Source: JAFDBW01 sp963723355 | Lineage (GTDB): Bacteria; Desulfobacterota; Desulfuromonadia; Desulfuromonadales; BM103 | Length of the DNA: 64,000 nt | Reading direction: 5' to 3' | NCBI GenBank assembly: GCA_963723355.1 | Contig: CAVRQQ010000002.1 | Span: forward strand, 186,001 to 250,000 | Part shown: piece by piece, positions 54,630 through 63,326 of the stretch | Numbering within the stretch: position 1 is the stretch's first letter | How the letters are laid out: every line of letters begins with the position of its first letter | Translations under genes and position numbers: made by a program | Notes under the pieces: generated by a model | The model's database searches: none | What the model saw: the letters and a program-made list of their open reading frames with translations, nothing else | Told to the model about the DNA's origin: nothing

Positions 54630-55697
54630 TCAGTGGTTTATTACAACCTTGGTGACAAAAGGTGACGTCATCGCTTGGACCAATGCGCTGTAGTTGAGTT
54701 GGAACGCCACTTCCGAACCGATCTGCAGGGTGCAGTTGTCGGTGACCAGGATGAGGTGATCGCTGCTGGCCCCCATAACCTCGATTCCAACTGGGGGGAG
54801 CAAACCGAGTGGGTCGACGTCCTGACGTCCGATGGCAAGAACAGATTGCGTCACCTGTCCCCTATCGACGACAGGTTCTGCCTCGCCGAATGCGGTCTGT
54901 GCGATTGTTCCTGATGGTTGTGATGGCTTGATCTTCGTTTCGATCACTTCCGCGACGAGGGTGAGAGCATCGGTGAAGAGACCTTCGATCGGTTGGCGAT
55001 GGAGGGTTTCGCAGCCGAGCAGGATTGCCTCGCCGAGGCGGAGATTGTTGATCCTGCCTGTCTCTGCACCACTCAAGGCCCATTCCAGGTTCGCCGAGTT
55101 TCCTCCCGAAACAATCTCCAGTTTCAAATCGAATGTTGCCTCAATTAAATTCGCGAGTGCCGAGAGCACGGCCATATTCCTGGCGTCTGGAGAGACTCCG
55201 CACCGGCAGGCTAGATTGGTGCCGATTCCTTTCAAAGCGATATTCGGCAAGCACAGCGTTTCACCTGCCAGGGCTATCAGGTCATCGGGCATGATCCCTT
55301 CGCGCAGGTCTCCCAACTCGACCATGATAACCACTCCGTGGGTACGATGAAGTTTCTGCGCTTCGAGAGAAAGATTTCTGATGACTTCGATTTCCGTGTT
55401 GAAGCTCAGATCGGCGTTCACAACGACCCGCTCCGCCTGACTGAGCATCGGCGAACGAATCAGGGTCATCGGTGCAGAGATCTTGTCAAACCTCATGTTT
55501 TCGATATTTTCTATGCGCGAGTCGCCAATAGAACTCACCCCTGCCTTTATCATCGCTTCGGCAATCTCTGTTGAGCCAAGGGTTGCCTTGGTCACACCAG
55601 TCACCGAAATGCCGCGACCGGCAAGTCGTTCAACTAATGTACGGGTATTATGAGATATTTTTTCGAGGTCAATCTCTAACCTTGGTGTAGGCATCAT
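54630..55697 (-). CDS. PLP-dependent racemase, alanine/ornithine racemase (Orr-like) family
   Basis: 355 residues of the fold-III PLP family. It starts TPRLEIDLEKISHNTRTLVE; PLP lysine in VTGVTKATLGS; GDSRIENIENMRF and RLGEAILLGCETLH are typical of the ornithine/alanine racemase branch rather than Alr. Ornithine racemase interconverts L- and D-ornithine in amino-acid-fermenting Clostridia. The ATG overlaps the DUF1611 stop by 4 bases. The true substrate is not proven by sequence, but a partner TIGR00300 gene, also linked to ornithine, lies 3 kb away in the same locus. Confidence 0.83.
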   Translation of the reverse strand: MMPTPRLEIDLEKISHNTRTLVERLAGRGISVTGVTKATLGSTEIAEAMIKAGVSSIGDSRIENIENMRFDKISAPMTLIRSPMLSQAERVVVNADLSFNTEIEVIRNLSLEAQKLHRTHGVVIMVELGDLREGIMPDDLIALAGETLCLPNIALKGIGTNLACRCGVSPDARNMAVLSALANLIEATFDLKLEIVSGGNSANLEWALSGAETGRINNLRLGEAILLGCETLHRQPIEGLFTDALTLVAEVIETKIKPSQPSGTIAQTAFGEAEPVVDRGQVTQSVLAIGRQDVDPLGLLPPVGIEVMGASSDHLILVTDNCTLQIGSEVAFQLNYSALVQAMTSPFVTKVVINH

Positions 55698-56890
55698 GCG
55701 ACAGCGATCAGCTTCCCTTGAAGCTCCGGGAACGCAGCAGTGACCATTTCCACGAGGTGCTCAGGGGGCCGGGTCAGTGCATCGGTGCTCGGGATGCCGA
55801 GTTCATGCTCATACTGTGTGATCGCCTTACTTACCTCATTGTCACTCATATCCTCATGGTTGATCGTCAGGCCGATGACTTTCGTGTCTGAAAAGGTCTG
55901 GATGAGGTTGATCTCCGCCGCCGGGTTCGGCATCGCCATCTGCTCGAAGTCACAACGTTGGGTGCGTCGCGGTGCATGTTGTAACACGACACCGTTGGGG
56001 CAGCTGCCACGGAGAATGAAAGATGTAGACGAAAAAGCAGGATGACTCAGTGAGCCTTGCCCTTCGATAATGATCACGTCGGGGTTTTCATTTTCAAAAG
56101 CTTCGACGATCGTTGCTTCAAGTTCTCCGGCACAGAATTGTGACGGGATAGCGTCAATCGCGACGCCATAGCGAGCCCCCTGAATCAACCCGGTCTGGCC
56201 GGTTCCGATCATGACCGCCTTTATGCCGCGATCATTGAGCGCGCGGGTCAAGATGTTTGCCGTAGTGCGCTTGCCAATGGCGCAGTCGGTGCCAAGTACA
56301 GCGATACGCGGGCAGGTTACCTCAGAGATACGCCCACTGAACAGGCGCAGGTTTTTCTTGTCTCGAGGTTTTCGTACGTCATTGATCGTCACCTTGTTCG
56401 CGACACACGCTGCGGCAAAGACCGGGTCGTCATTGAGGAATTCATGAAGACCGTTGACGATGTTCATACCATGGCTCATGGCCTCAAGTACGAGCGCTCG
56501 CTCGTGTTTCGACAACATGCCACTGGATGGCGCCATACCAAAGATGAAGGTGTCGGGAACAGAGCCTGCCTGCGCCAGGGAGTCAGCGAGATCGCGACAT
56601 ATGGGGATAGAGTTAGGCTTGTCGTCGAGGACCATGCCGGTATCGAGGCCTGCTTTTTCGCTGTCGATCACCGAAAGGATTTCGTATTTCTCCGAGCGCC
56701 GGATAAGCCCATTGGCGGTTTTGCCGTCAAGAGCACCGAAGTTGGCTTCGCAGTAGACGATCGCGGTGACGAGTCGACTCTTGTCTTTGCGGTATCGGGA
56801 CTCAGCAGACCACGCGCGTTCTTTTCTGGTGATTGGTTGAAGTTTAGTTACCGCAGAGATTGAAGATGAAACAGGAGGGATTACCAGCAT
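55694..56890 (-). CDS. DUF1611 family protein with P-loop (DgcN-like)
   Basis: 398 residues. The N-terminal Rossmann-like part includes VTAIVYCEANFGALDGKTAN and FIFGMAPSSGMLSKHERAL. The P-loop-like motif GTDCAIGKRTTANILTRAL follows. Further on are GTGQTGLIQGARYGVAIDA and IIEGQGSLSHPAF, as in DUF1611. One family member (DgcN) has been reported to N-acetylate D-glutamate in D-amino acid use. Coupled to the racemase by a 4-base overlap and divergent from the M81 gene. Role in an acyl transfer on a D-amino acid is plausible but unproven. About 45 residues at the N-terminus are not conserved-looking, so the start could lie further in. Confidence 0.82.
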   Translation of the reverse strand: MLVIPPVSSSISAVTKLQPITRKERAWSAESRYRKDKSRLVTAIVYCEANFGALDGKTANGLIRRSEKYEILSVIDSEKAGLDTGMVLDDKPNSIPICRDLADSLAQAGSVPDTFIFGMAPSSGMLSKHERALVLEAMSHGMNIVNGLHEFLNDDPVFAAACVANKVTINDVRKPRDKKNLRLFSGRISEVTCPRIAVLGTDCAIGKRTTANILTRALNDRGIKAVMIGTGQTGLIQGARYGVAIDAIPSQFCAGELEATIVEAFENENPDVIIIEGQGSLSHPAFSSTSFILRGSCPNGVVLQHAPRRTQRCDFEQMAMPNPAAEINLIQTFSDTKVIGLTINHEDMSDNEVSKAITQYEHELGIPSTDALTRPPEHLVEMVTAAFPELQGKLIAVA

Positions 56891-57253
56891 AGCCGTTCCT
56901 TTGAGTTAGAGCTCAGAGGAAGCGACGGGATCGTGCCAGCCAGAATTGGCCGAAGGTCAACGAGTGGTCCCTACTAAGTTGTATTCCTGTGAGGAGTATT
57001 CCCCATCAGGACGAATCTGTGTGCGAGTATAGCACAAAGTTCGACAATCAAATTGTTTTTATCGATTAGTTAGTTACGGCCTCTCACAGAATAGCCTTCT
57101 TGACTCGTGGAACGGTAGCTGCTGATAGTTCTTCTGCCATCAAAACAACCAGCTATTTAAGACGAAAAGACTGGTTTTAATAAAAAGATGAAAATGTAAA
57201 GACATGTTACTGTAACGAATAAGATCTTTCCTCTTTTTAGACGGAACCGCCTA
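56891..57253. promoter_or_regulatory. Divergent intergenic region of the D-amino acid locus
   Basis: 363 AT-rich bases between two divergent operons, hence promoters for both must be here. GTTACTGTAAC (57206-57216), a perfect 5-bp palindrome around one T, lies 38 bases before the M81 start and could be an operator. No gene seen. Confidence 0.4.
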
Positions 57254-58774
57254 ATGAGTTTCAATGTTCTGACTGCAGAAATTTCACATGAGACCAACTC
57301 TTTCAGCCTGCACAAAACTGGTAAACAGGCCTTCATGGCCCGTTACGCCTTGATGGATGTAGCGGCAATAGCCGAACGCGGCTCTGAAAATACAGAGCTC
57401 GCCGGTTTTCTCGATACTGGTCGTGCGTATGGCTGGCATGTCGAGCATGTCCTCAGTGCGGCGGCCGGGCCGAGTGGTAAAATAAGGCGCAAGGCTTTTG
57501 ACTGGCTCTGCGAGCCGATAATCACCGCAATCAGGAAAAATTCTTTCGACGGACTTCTTCTTGGCTTGCATGGTGCGATGGGTCTTGATTTCTGTGAAGA
57601 TGGCGAAGGTGAATTGCTGCGGCGCATCCGTAGCGTGGTTGGTGCAGAGATGCCAATTGCCATCACGCTTGATCCACATGCAAATGTCAGCAACCTGATG
57701 TGTGCCTTGGCGGACATCATTGTTTCGTTTAAAACCTATCCGCATATTGATATGCGCGAGACCGGTCGTCATGCCGCCAAAATTCTGCACCGGACGATGG
57801 CTGGCGAGATCAAACCGCGCACGATCCGCGTGAGTCGGCCCATGCTTGAAGAGGTCAATGGTGGCCGCACCGACATTGGCCCAATGATCGAGCGTATTGC
57901 CAGGGCACGGAGGTATGAGAAACAGGCGGATGTCTTTGCCGTGAGCATCAATGCGGGTTTCGCCAGTGCGGATATTACTGAAGTCGGGCCAACTGTGCTG
58001 GTGACCGGGCAGGGAGATTTTACAGCCCATAGAGCTTTTGCCGAAACGATCGCCGATGACATCTGGAACAAGCGCTTTGATGTGCTGAACGACTATCTCA
58101 GTGTTACTGAGGCTGCAGCGATTGCAGCAACTTACAAGCCTGACCAGGGGCCGCTGATCATAGCCGATTATGCCGACAACCCTGGCGCAGGAGGCTATGG
58201 CGACTCCACAGCATTGTTGTGTGCAATGCTTGAGGCGGGGGTGACAAATGCCTGTTTCGGTCCGATGGTGGATGGCGAGGCTGTAAAAGAATTGCATTCC
58301 TCGGTTGCGGGCGAACGAGTTCAGATTGTGTTGGGAGGGAAGACAGACCCGCTCTACGGAGGAGGGCCACTCAACCTTGAAGGTGAACTCGTCTCAGTCA
58401 GCGACGGGCATTTTATCGGCGATGGTCCGATGATCCACGGGCTCCACGGCAGTTTCGGGCCAAGTGCGGTTTTACGTGTCGGAGGTGTTGAGATACTCTT
58501 GGTCACCATTGCTCGCCAAATACTTGATTTGCAGCAATTCAGAGCCTTTGGTATCGATCCTGAGAGTAAGCATGTTGTGGCGTTAAAATCGATGCAACAT
58601 TTCCGCGCTGCGTTTGAGCCGATTGCCGGACATGTGATTGTTTGTGACAGCGGTGCACTTTGTACCCCGCGCTACGATCGGCTGCCTTATAGAAACGTAC
58701 CGAGGCCTATTTTCCCCCTGGACGAACTACATCCTGCAATTCACCAAGTGGCGATTAAGGAAGGGTTCCAATGA
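57254..58774 (+). CDS. M81 family metallopeptidase (MlrC-like)
   Basis: 506 residues, full length for M81. TAEISHETNSFS opens the domain, with GLLLGLHGAMGLDFCEDGEGELL, TLDPHANVSN (His and Asp) and KTYPHIDMRETGRHA giving the likely zinc ligands; the C-terminal half has IIADYADNPGAGGYGDSTALL. The first-known member, MlrC, cuts linearised microcystin, which contains D-residues. Other members have unknown substrates. The stop overlaps the next start by 4 bases. With a racemase and DUF1611 next door it may cleave a D-residue peptide. Confidence 0.88.
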   Translation: MSFNVLTAEISHETNSFSLHKTGKQAFMARYALMDVAAIAERGSENTELAGFLDTGRAYGWHVEHVLSAAAGPSGKIRRKAFDWLCEPIITAIRKNSFDGLLLGLHGAMGLDFCEDGEGELLRRIRSVVGAEMPIAITLDPHANVSNLMCALADIIVSFKTYPHIDMRETGRHAAKILHRTMAGEIKPRTIRVSRPMLEEVNGGRTDIGPMIERIARARRYEKQADVFAVSINAGFASADITEVGPTVLVTGQGDFTAHRAFAETIADDIWNKRFDVLNDYLSVTEAAAIAATYKPDQGPLIIADYADNPGAGGYGDSTALLCAMLEAGVTNACFGPMVDGEAVKELHSSVAGERVQIVLGGKTDPLYGGGPLNLEGELVSVSDGHFIGDGPMIHGLHGSFGPSAVLRVGGVEILLVTIARQILDLQQFRAFGIDPESKHVVALKSMQHFRAAFEPIAGHVIVCDSGALCTPRYDRLPYRNVPRPIFPLDELHPAIHQVAIKEGFQ

Positions 58775-59865
58775 ATACAATTATCCCGAGTTACACAGCT
58801 CCCGATTTCAGCATTCCTGAGCTGGCCAATGCACCCAGGGCCAGGTTCGCTACAGCACCCAGGGACGGCGTAGCACCACCAAATTATCATGGCACATCCA
58901 ACCACCCAGAGTACGTTCATCTTGGTAATGGCAAATGGGTTCTGGCTGCAGATAGCCGGATGGACGGGGTCTTGGTGCTGCGCGACGAAACCCTTGAGGT
59001 GGTCGAGGCTCGGCGTCTGAAGGAAGGAGACCCTGTGATGACGGGCCGGACCGAAAATGGTGAAGAAGGGATCTTTGTTCATGTCACCGGTTTTCAGCCG
59101 TCTGCAAAGGAACAGACAGATAAATTCTCCTTTCGCACCCGAGGCACCAGAGAATCTCCTTTTTCCCGCTCTTATGATGATTTGTACAATATCCTTCGCC
59201 ATGATCGCGATCATGGTCATATCGTCTGGGTTCTGGGGCCTGCCGTTGCTTTTGACCATGACAGTCGCAAGGCTATGCAGCGGTTGATCGAAAACGGCTA
59301 TTGTCATGTTCTACTGGCGGGCAACGCTCTGGCAACCCACGACCTGGAGGCCGCCCACCTGGGAACCGGGTTGGGGCAGGACATATATTCTCAAGAATTA
59401 AAACCTATGGGTCATTACAACCATCTTGATGTCCTGAACGAGGTGCGGAGAATAGGCTCTATCAAGCAGTCGATTAAGGCTCTTGGAGTCACTGACGGGA
59501 TCATCTATGCCTGCGAGGAGAATGACATCCCATATGTTTTAGCGGGCTCCATCCGTGATGACGGTCCACTTCCGGAAGTTATCTCTGATGTTTATCGTGC
59601 CCAGGATGCAATGCGCGTACATGCACGCAAGGCAACAACGGTTATCGCCCTGGCAACCCAACTACATTCCATCGCTTTCGGCAATATGGTCCCAAGTTAT
59701 CGGGTTATGGATGACGGTGAGATCCGTCCAGTCTACTTTTATGTTGTCGACATGTCGGAGTTTAGCACTGACAAGCTGGCCAATCGCGGCTCTGCTCAAG
59801 CAGTAGGGATCCTGACCAATGTTCAGGATTTCATGGTCAACCTATGGAACAACCTTTCGAAATAA
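58771..59865 (+). CDS. TIGR00300 / LOR-SDH domain protein, ornithine cyclodeaminase type
   Basis: 364 residues. The C-terminal half matches TIGR00300 strongly: LLAGNALATHDLEAAHLGTG, GHYNHLDVLNEVRRIGSIKQ, VLAGSIRDDGPLPEVISDVY, ATQLHSIAFGNMVPSYRV, DMSEFSTDKLANRGSAQAVG. Related domains in AgrE/ArgZ and archaeal enzymes convert ornithine to proline with release of ammonia, using NAD. The N-terminal 100 residues differ from the archaeal form and form a small beta-rich domain. Coupled to the M81 gene. With an Orr-like racemase nearby, a D-ornithine to L-ornithine to proline route is the natural guess. Confidence 0.83.
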   Translation: MNTIIPSYTAPDFSIPELANAPRARFATAPRDGVAPPNYHGTSNHPEYVHLGNGKWVLAADSRMDGVLVLRDETLEVVEARRLKEGDPVMTGRTENGEEGIFVHVTGFQPSAKEQTDKFSFRTRGTRESPFSRSYDDLYNILRHDRDHGHIVWVLGPAVAFDHDSRKAMQRLIENGYCHVLLAGNALATHDLEAAHLGTGLGQDIYSQELKPMGHYNHLDVLNEVRRIGSIKQSIKALGVTDGIIYACEENDIPYVLAGSIRDDGPLPEVISDVYRAQDAMRVHARKATTVIALATQLHSIAFGNMVPSYRVMDDGEIRPVYFYVVDMSEFSTDKLANRGSAQAVGILTNVQDFMVNLWNNLSK

Positions 59866-59967
59866 TATCAGCCCTAGATTCTTGTAAGTCACGACTAACA
59901 GTAACCCTAGAGCTGCTCGTCTGGCCATAACCATAGCCTGGATTATGCACAAGTTATTGCACCCGTA

Positions 59968-60975
59968 TCATTCGATGCGCAGCACGATCTTGCCCGCCTG
60001 GCTAAAATTCTCCATCAACCTGTGTGCGGCGACAACATCATCCAGGGCGTAAACTGCATGGATGAGTGGTTCTATCTTCTTCTGATTGACAAAGTCGATC
60101 ATGGCTCCAAATTCCTTTGGCGAGCCCAGAGTGGTGCCCTGGATACGAATATGCCGGAAGAACAGCTTCGCCATTTCAAGACCGACTGACGGGTTGCCCA
60201 GAGTGGCGCCGAAGAACACATACCTCCCCCCGGCATTAAGGGTCCTCAGAAGAGGATTGAGATCATCACCACCCGTGCCGTCTATGATAATGTCGAAACC
60301 AGAGGACATTTTACCAAGGGCCTTGATAAATCCTTCGTCACGATAATTGACACCGCCACAGGCACCCATGGCCTTTGCTTTTGCTATTTTTTCCTCACTG
60401 CCGCTTGTGACATAAACCTCTGCTCCGCGTGCCACTGCCCACTGTATGGCAAAGCTGGAGACTCCGCTACCAGCTGATGTCACCAGTACCTTGTGTCCTG
60501 CCTGTACTTCGCCATGAGTCACCAGCGCTCGCCATGCAGTCAGGCCGGCGAGAGGTATGGCCGCAGCCTGCTCCCAAGACAAATGGACCGGTTTGTCTAA
60601 AAAATCCGTATCCGGGATACAGATATACTCGGCAAATGTGCCCTGGTCCGGCATGCCCAGCGCGCGGAAATCAGCTCCGTAGCGATGCTCTTCATCGCCC
60701 CATGCCCGCGCAGGGTAGATAATGATTTCCCGGCCGATTAGCGACTCATCACCCCCAGCGCCAACAGCATCGATAATACCCACCCCATCGGACCCTGGTA
60801 TGGCCGGCAAGGTCATGCACGGATACAGGCCGATGGTCATCCAGTAATCACGCCGGTTCAGAGCAGATGCCTTCAACTTGACTCTGACCTCTTCAGCCGC
60901 CGGTTTCGGCGTATCCACTTCCTCTATTTTTAGACAGCCAGGGCCATCTTTACCATGTAGGACAACGGCTTTCAT
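59968..60975 (-). CDS. Zinc-type alcohol dehydrogenase / quinone oxidoreductase family protein
   Basis: 335 residues of the medium-chain dehydrogenase fold. GroES-like part: VRVKLKASALNRRDYWMTIGL, PGSDGVGIIDAVGAGG. Rossmann part: VLVTSAGSGVSSFAIQWAVARGAEV and SSGFDIIIDGTGG. The structural-zinc Cys cluster is absent, as in zeta-crystallin-like quinone oxidoreductases. Substrate unknown. Monocistronic: the 102-base gap on its downstream side separates it from the TIGR00300 gene, with which it converges. Confidence 0.88.
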   Translation of the reverse strand: MKAVVLHGKDGPGCLKIEEVDTPKPAAEEVRVKLKASALNRRDYWMTIGLYPCMTLPAIPGSDGVGIIDAVGAGGDESLIGREIIIYPARAWGDEEHRYGADFRALGMPDQGTFAEYICIPDTDFLDKPVHLSWEQAAAIPLAGLTAWRALVTHGEVQAGHKVLVTSAGSGVSSFAIQWAVARGAEVYVTSGSEEKIAKAKAMGACGGVNYRDEGFIKALGKMSSGFDIIIDGTGGDDLNPLLRTLNAGGRYVFFGATLGNPSVGLEMAKLFFRHIRIQGTTLGSPKEFGAMIDFVNQKKIEPLIHAVYALDDVVAAHRLMENFSQAGKIVLRIE

Positions 60976-61233
60976 GACGTTACTCCGTTAGTTGATAGTG
61001 TACTGATTTTGAACCGTTGGTGCTTGCGAAAAAGAACCCCTCATCGCATATACTGTGTTTTAGCAGACAGCAGCTATTTTCGTTTCATTATATTACCACT
61101 CAAAAGTCTCGATTTTTTTTAAATCACTATTGAGGCTTGCAGACATATGTCAGAAATTCTTATAAATCTTACTCCTGGTTCGGATGTGTCGAAAAAGTGA
61201 ACCCGGAGAGAAATCCCAGAAAAGCTGCATACA

Positions 61234-61267
61234 AAAATGGCCTGCCCAGGCAAGGGAAGGCCATTTT
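61234..61267 (-). terminator. Terminator of the PilZ gene
   Basis: AAAATGGCCT...AGGCCATTTT, perfect 10-bp stem followed on the minus strand by TTTTTG, 22 bases downstream of the PilZ stop. The remainder of the gap (60976-61288) holds no gene. Confidence 0.85.
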
Positions 61268-61288
61268 GTATCTTATAGCTGGTGGAAC

Positions 61289-61954
61289 TTAGGAAACGCG
61301 AAAAGAGGACGATCCTACTGAGCCTTCCGTTATTAAACTCCATAGGCTGGTACGCGCGTTTTCATCTAAATTGACAAATTTTACGCCGATCCGATAAAGT
61401 TCCGCATCCGACTCCTCCATCAATCTCCTGACCCAAACGACCTTTGCAAGAGCAGATATCGGTTCGTGGAATTTGGGTAATGTCATTTGCAGGTTAATCA
61501 TCGCCTTGGGCCTCGGCAGATTATCAAGCATCTCACATTCAATAGAAGCTCCTGCCGTGCTGATATCAATCAATTTTACTTTGCTTTTATTATGGTCAGA
61601 ATCCATTTGCAAATATAATTCACGAGTCATTTTTAGCCGGAAATGGCTTCTTGCCCCCTCCAATAATTCATGAAGAGTCAAGCAGAACTGGTCGAAACTC
61701 TGACTCGTCTTTTCTGATACGGTTTTATCATTCGCCATCATCGTTCGTTCTGTCTCAACCTCTCTTAACAGTCTCTCGTAACGAGAGATCCGATTATTGA
61801 GGTCTTCGCGATGAATGGTGAACCCTTTGGTCGCAACAAATACATTTTCAACGGTCACAACCTCCTGGCATTGACCACACTTGACAGAACTTAACTCGTT
61901 GAGATAAGGCGACTCAATTACGCCTTTGCACTTTGGGCAGTTTGTCTGCAGCAT
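61289..61954 (-). CDS. PilZ domain protein with N-terminal zinc ribbon
   Basis: 221 residues. Residues 1-30 hold CPKCKG and CGQCQE, a zinc knuckle pair. A helical middle (RYERLLREVETERTMM) leads to a C-terminal PilZ fold with LIDISTAGASIEC (the D/NxSxxG motif) and VWVRRLMEESDAELYRIGVKF. The first c-di-GMP motif (RxxxR) reads RLKMTR here, with four residues between the Arg, so binding may be altered. PilZ proteins sense c-di-GMP and control motility or surface growth. Partner unknown; the gene stands alone. Confidence 0.82.
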   Translation of the reverse strand: MLQTNCPKCKGVIESPYLNELSSVKCGQCQEVVTVENVFVATKGFTIHREDLNNRISRYERLLREVETERTMMANDKTVSEKTSQSFDQFCLTLHELLEGARSHFRLKMTRELYLQMDSDHNKSKVKLIDISTAGASIECEMLDNLPRPKAMINLQMTLPKFHEPISALAKVVWVRRLMEESDAELYRIGVKFVNLDENARTSLWSLITEGSVGSSSFRVS

Positions 61955-62328
61955 ATCTGTTTTCCAGTTTTAATCGTTCCCGGTTTCCCGGGTACTTTTG
62001 CGGCATAAAAAAACGCCGGTCAGCAAAAAAGCCAACAGCGGCGGTTCGTATCTCTCATAAGATTGTCCTGCAAATCTTTTGTTCATTTCCATCCCCCATG
62101 GAACAAGGCAAATAACAGAGTCCAATCTACCGCAGCAGAAAAAACGGGTAAAGGTTTTTTCTGATTTGTATTCGTGGATTGCCCGGGGGGAGGAGTCCTG
62201 AATGATATACGTCATTACTACCGACTCTGATATCCAGGGAGATCCTCTTCGTCATGGTTTTAATCCAAAACCGGGTGATCGTTCCGTACTGGTAGCGTGT
62301 CTTTGCGTTTATCTGGTTGTAGAGCTAC
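61955..62328. other. Gap without a supported gene
   Basis: 374 bases between the PilZ start and the AEC transporter stop. Overlapping short frames occur on both strands (81 codons minus at 61970, 60 codons plus at 62202), with no ribosome site or familiar text. The PilZ promoter should lie in the left part. Nothing else seen. Confidence 0.4.
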
Positions 62329-63231
62329 CTAAAAATACTGGATCAGGGTGTATAGCAGAGGCAGGCTGGCGAAGGCGAGGATGATGCCGAGCCCGGCCAG
62401 GGCAATCGACAGTTCGACTCCGAGTCCGGCCGCGGCGGCCAGGGCGCTGGCAGTGACCATCGGCGGCATGCCGGCTTCGAAGATGGCGATGTCGGCGGCG
62501 AGACTGTTGAAACCGAGCAGACGGCAGCCGAGCAGGGCGACCAGGGGGGCGACCAAAAGCTTGATGGCGAGTCCGGTGCTCAGTGGACTCAGGGTGGTCC
62601 GTCTCAGGCGCAGGGTCATCTGGTAGCCGATCGCCGTCATGACCAGCGGTGTCAGGGCCCCGGCCAGGCTTTCCAGTGCGGTGGTCAGAGCCTGCGGATA
62701 AGGCCAGCCACGCAGCAGCAGTCCCGCCAGCAGGGCCGTGGTCGGCGGGAAGAGCAGGGCGCGCAGGGCAATCGTCTTGATCCTGGTACTTTCACCGGTA
62801 TAGATCGACAGGATGATCGAACCGTAGGTGGCGAAGATCAGCATGGTGCCGATCTGGTCGTAGAGGATCAGGTGCGGGATACCGGCCTCGCCGAAGAAGG
62901 CATTGACCATCGGCACGCCCATGAAGGAGGTGTTGCCGATCGGCACGATCAGCATCAGGGCTCCCGTGGTTTGCCGCGGCCATCCGCACGGTTTCGCCAG
63001 CAGCTGGATGATGACAGCGGAAAGCAGCAGCATGCACCATGGCACCACCGCAGCGATAGCATTCTGGCTGGTCAGGGTGAGCGCCGGGACCTTGAGCAGG
63101 ATGACTGCTGGCAGCGAAACGTAGAGCGCGAACATGTTCAGCACCTGTGCCGTCTCGGCGGGAAATGCCTTGAGACGCCGGAACAGAATGCCGAGTAGCA
63201 CAAAAGTGCCGATCATGATGAAGTTTGCCAA
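62329..63231 (-). CDS. AEC family transporter (auxin efflux carrier-like)
   Basis: 300 residues, about ten membrane helices in two halves of five. Family motifs: LYVSLPAVILLKVPAL in the first half, PIGNTSFMGVPMVNAFFG, and the second-half AIFEAGMPPMVTASALA. Members export organic anions or act as secondary carriers; substrate unknown. The start is taken as TTG at 63231, because GGAG lies 7 bases upstream and LANFIMIGTFVLLGILFRR then begins like its relatives. The next ATG is six codons further in, and the longer frame to 63297 adds a basic non-family stretch. Confidence 0.83.
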   Translation of the reverse strand: MANFIMIGTFVLLGILFRRLKAFPAETAQVLNMFALYVSLPAVILLKVPALTLTSQNAIAAVVPWCMLLLSAVIIQLLAKPCGWPRQTTGALMLIVPIGNTSFMGVPMVNAFFGEAGIPHLILYDQIGTMLIFATYGSIILSIYTGESTRIKTIALRALLFPPTTALLAGLLLRGWPYPQALTTALESLAGALTPLVMTAIGYQMTLRLRRTTLSPLSTGLAIKLLVAPLVALLGCRLLGFNSLAADIAIFEAGMPPMVTASALAAAAGLGVELSIALAGLGIILAFASLPLLYTLIQYF

Positions 63232-63326
63232 GAGTCTGCTCCATGTCGTGTGCGTGACCGGGTGAAAATAACTTAAGCGGCGCGGCAACTCCAGCATAAA
63301 AGCTGTTGATGCGCTGCTGCGCCCTG

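Noticed and set aside
57284..58297. 337-codon minus-strand frame inside the M81 gene
   Set aside because: Shadow of a well-conserved plus-strand metallopeptidase.
61970..62215. 81-codon minus-strand frame after the PilZ gene start
   Set aside because: A hydrophobic segment (LLAFLLTGVFLC) is present, but there is no ribosome site or recognised family and another frame overlaps it.
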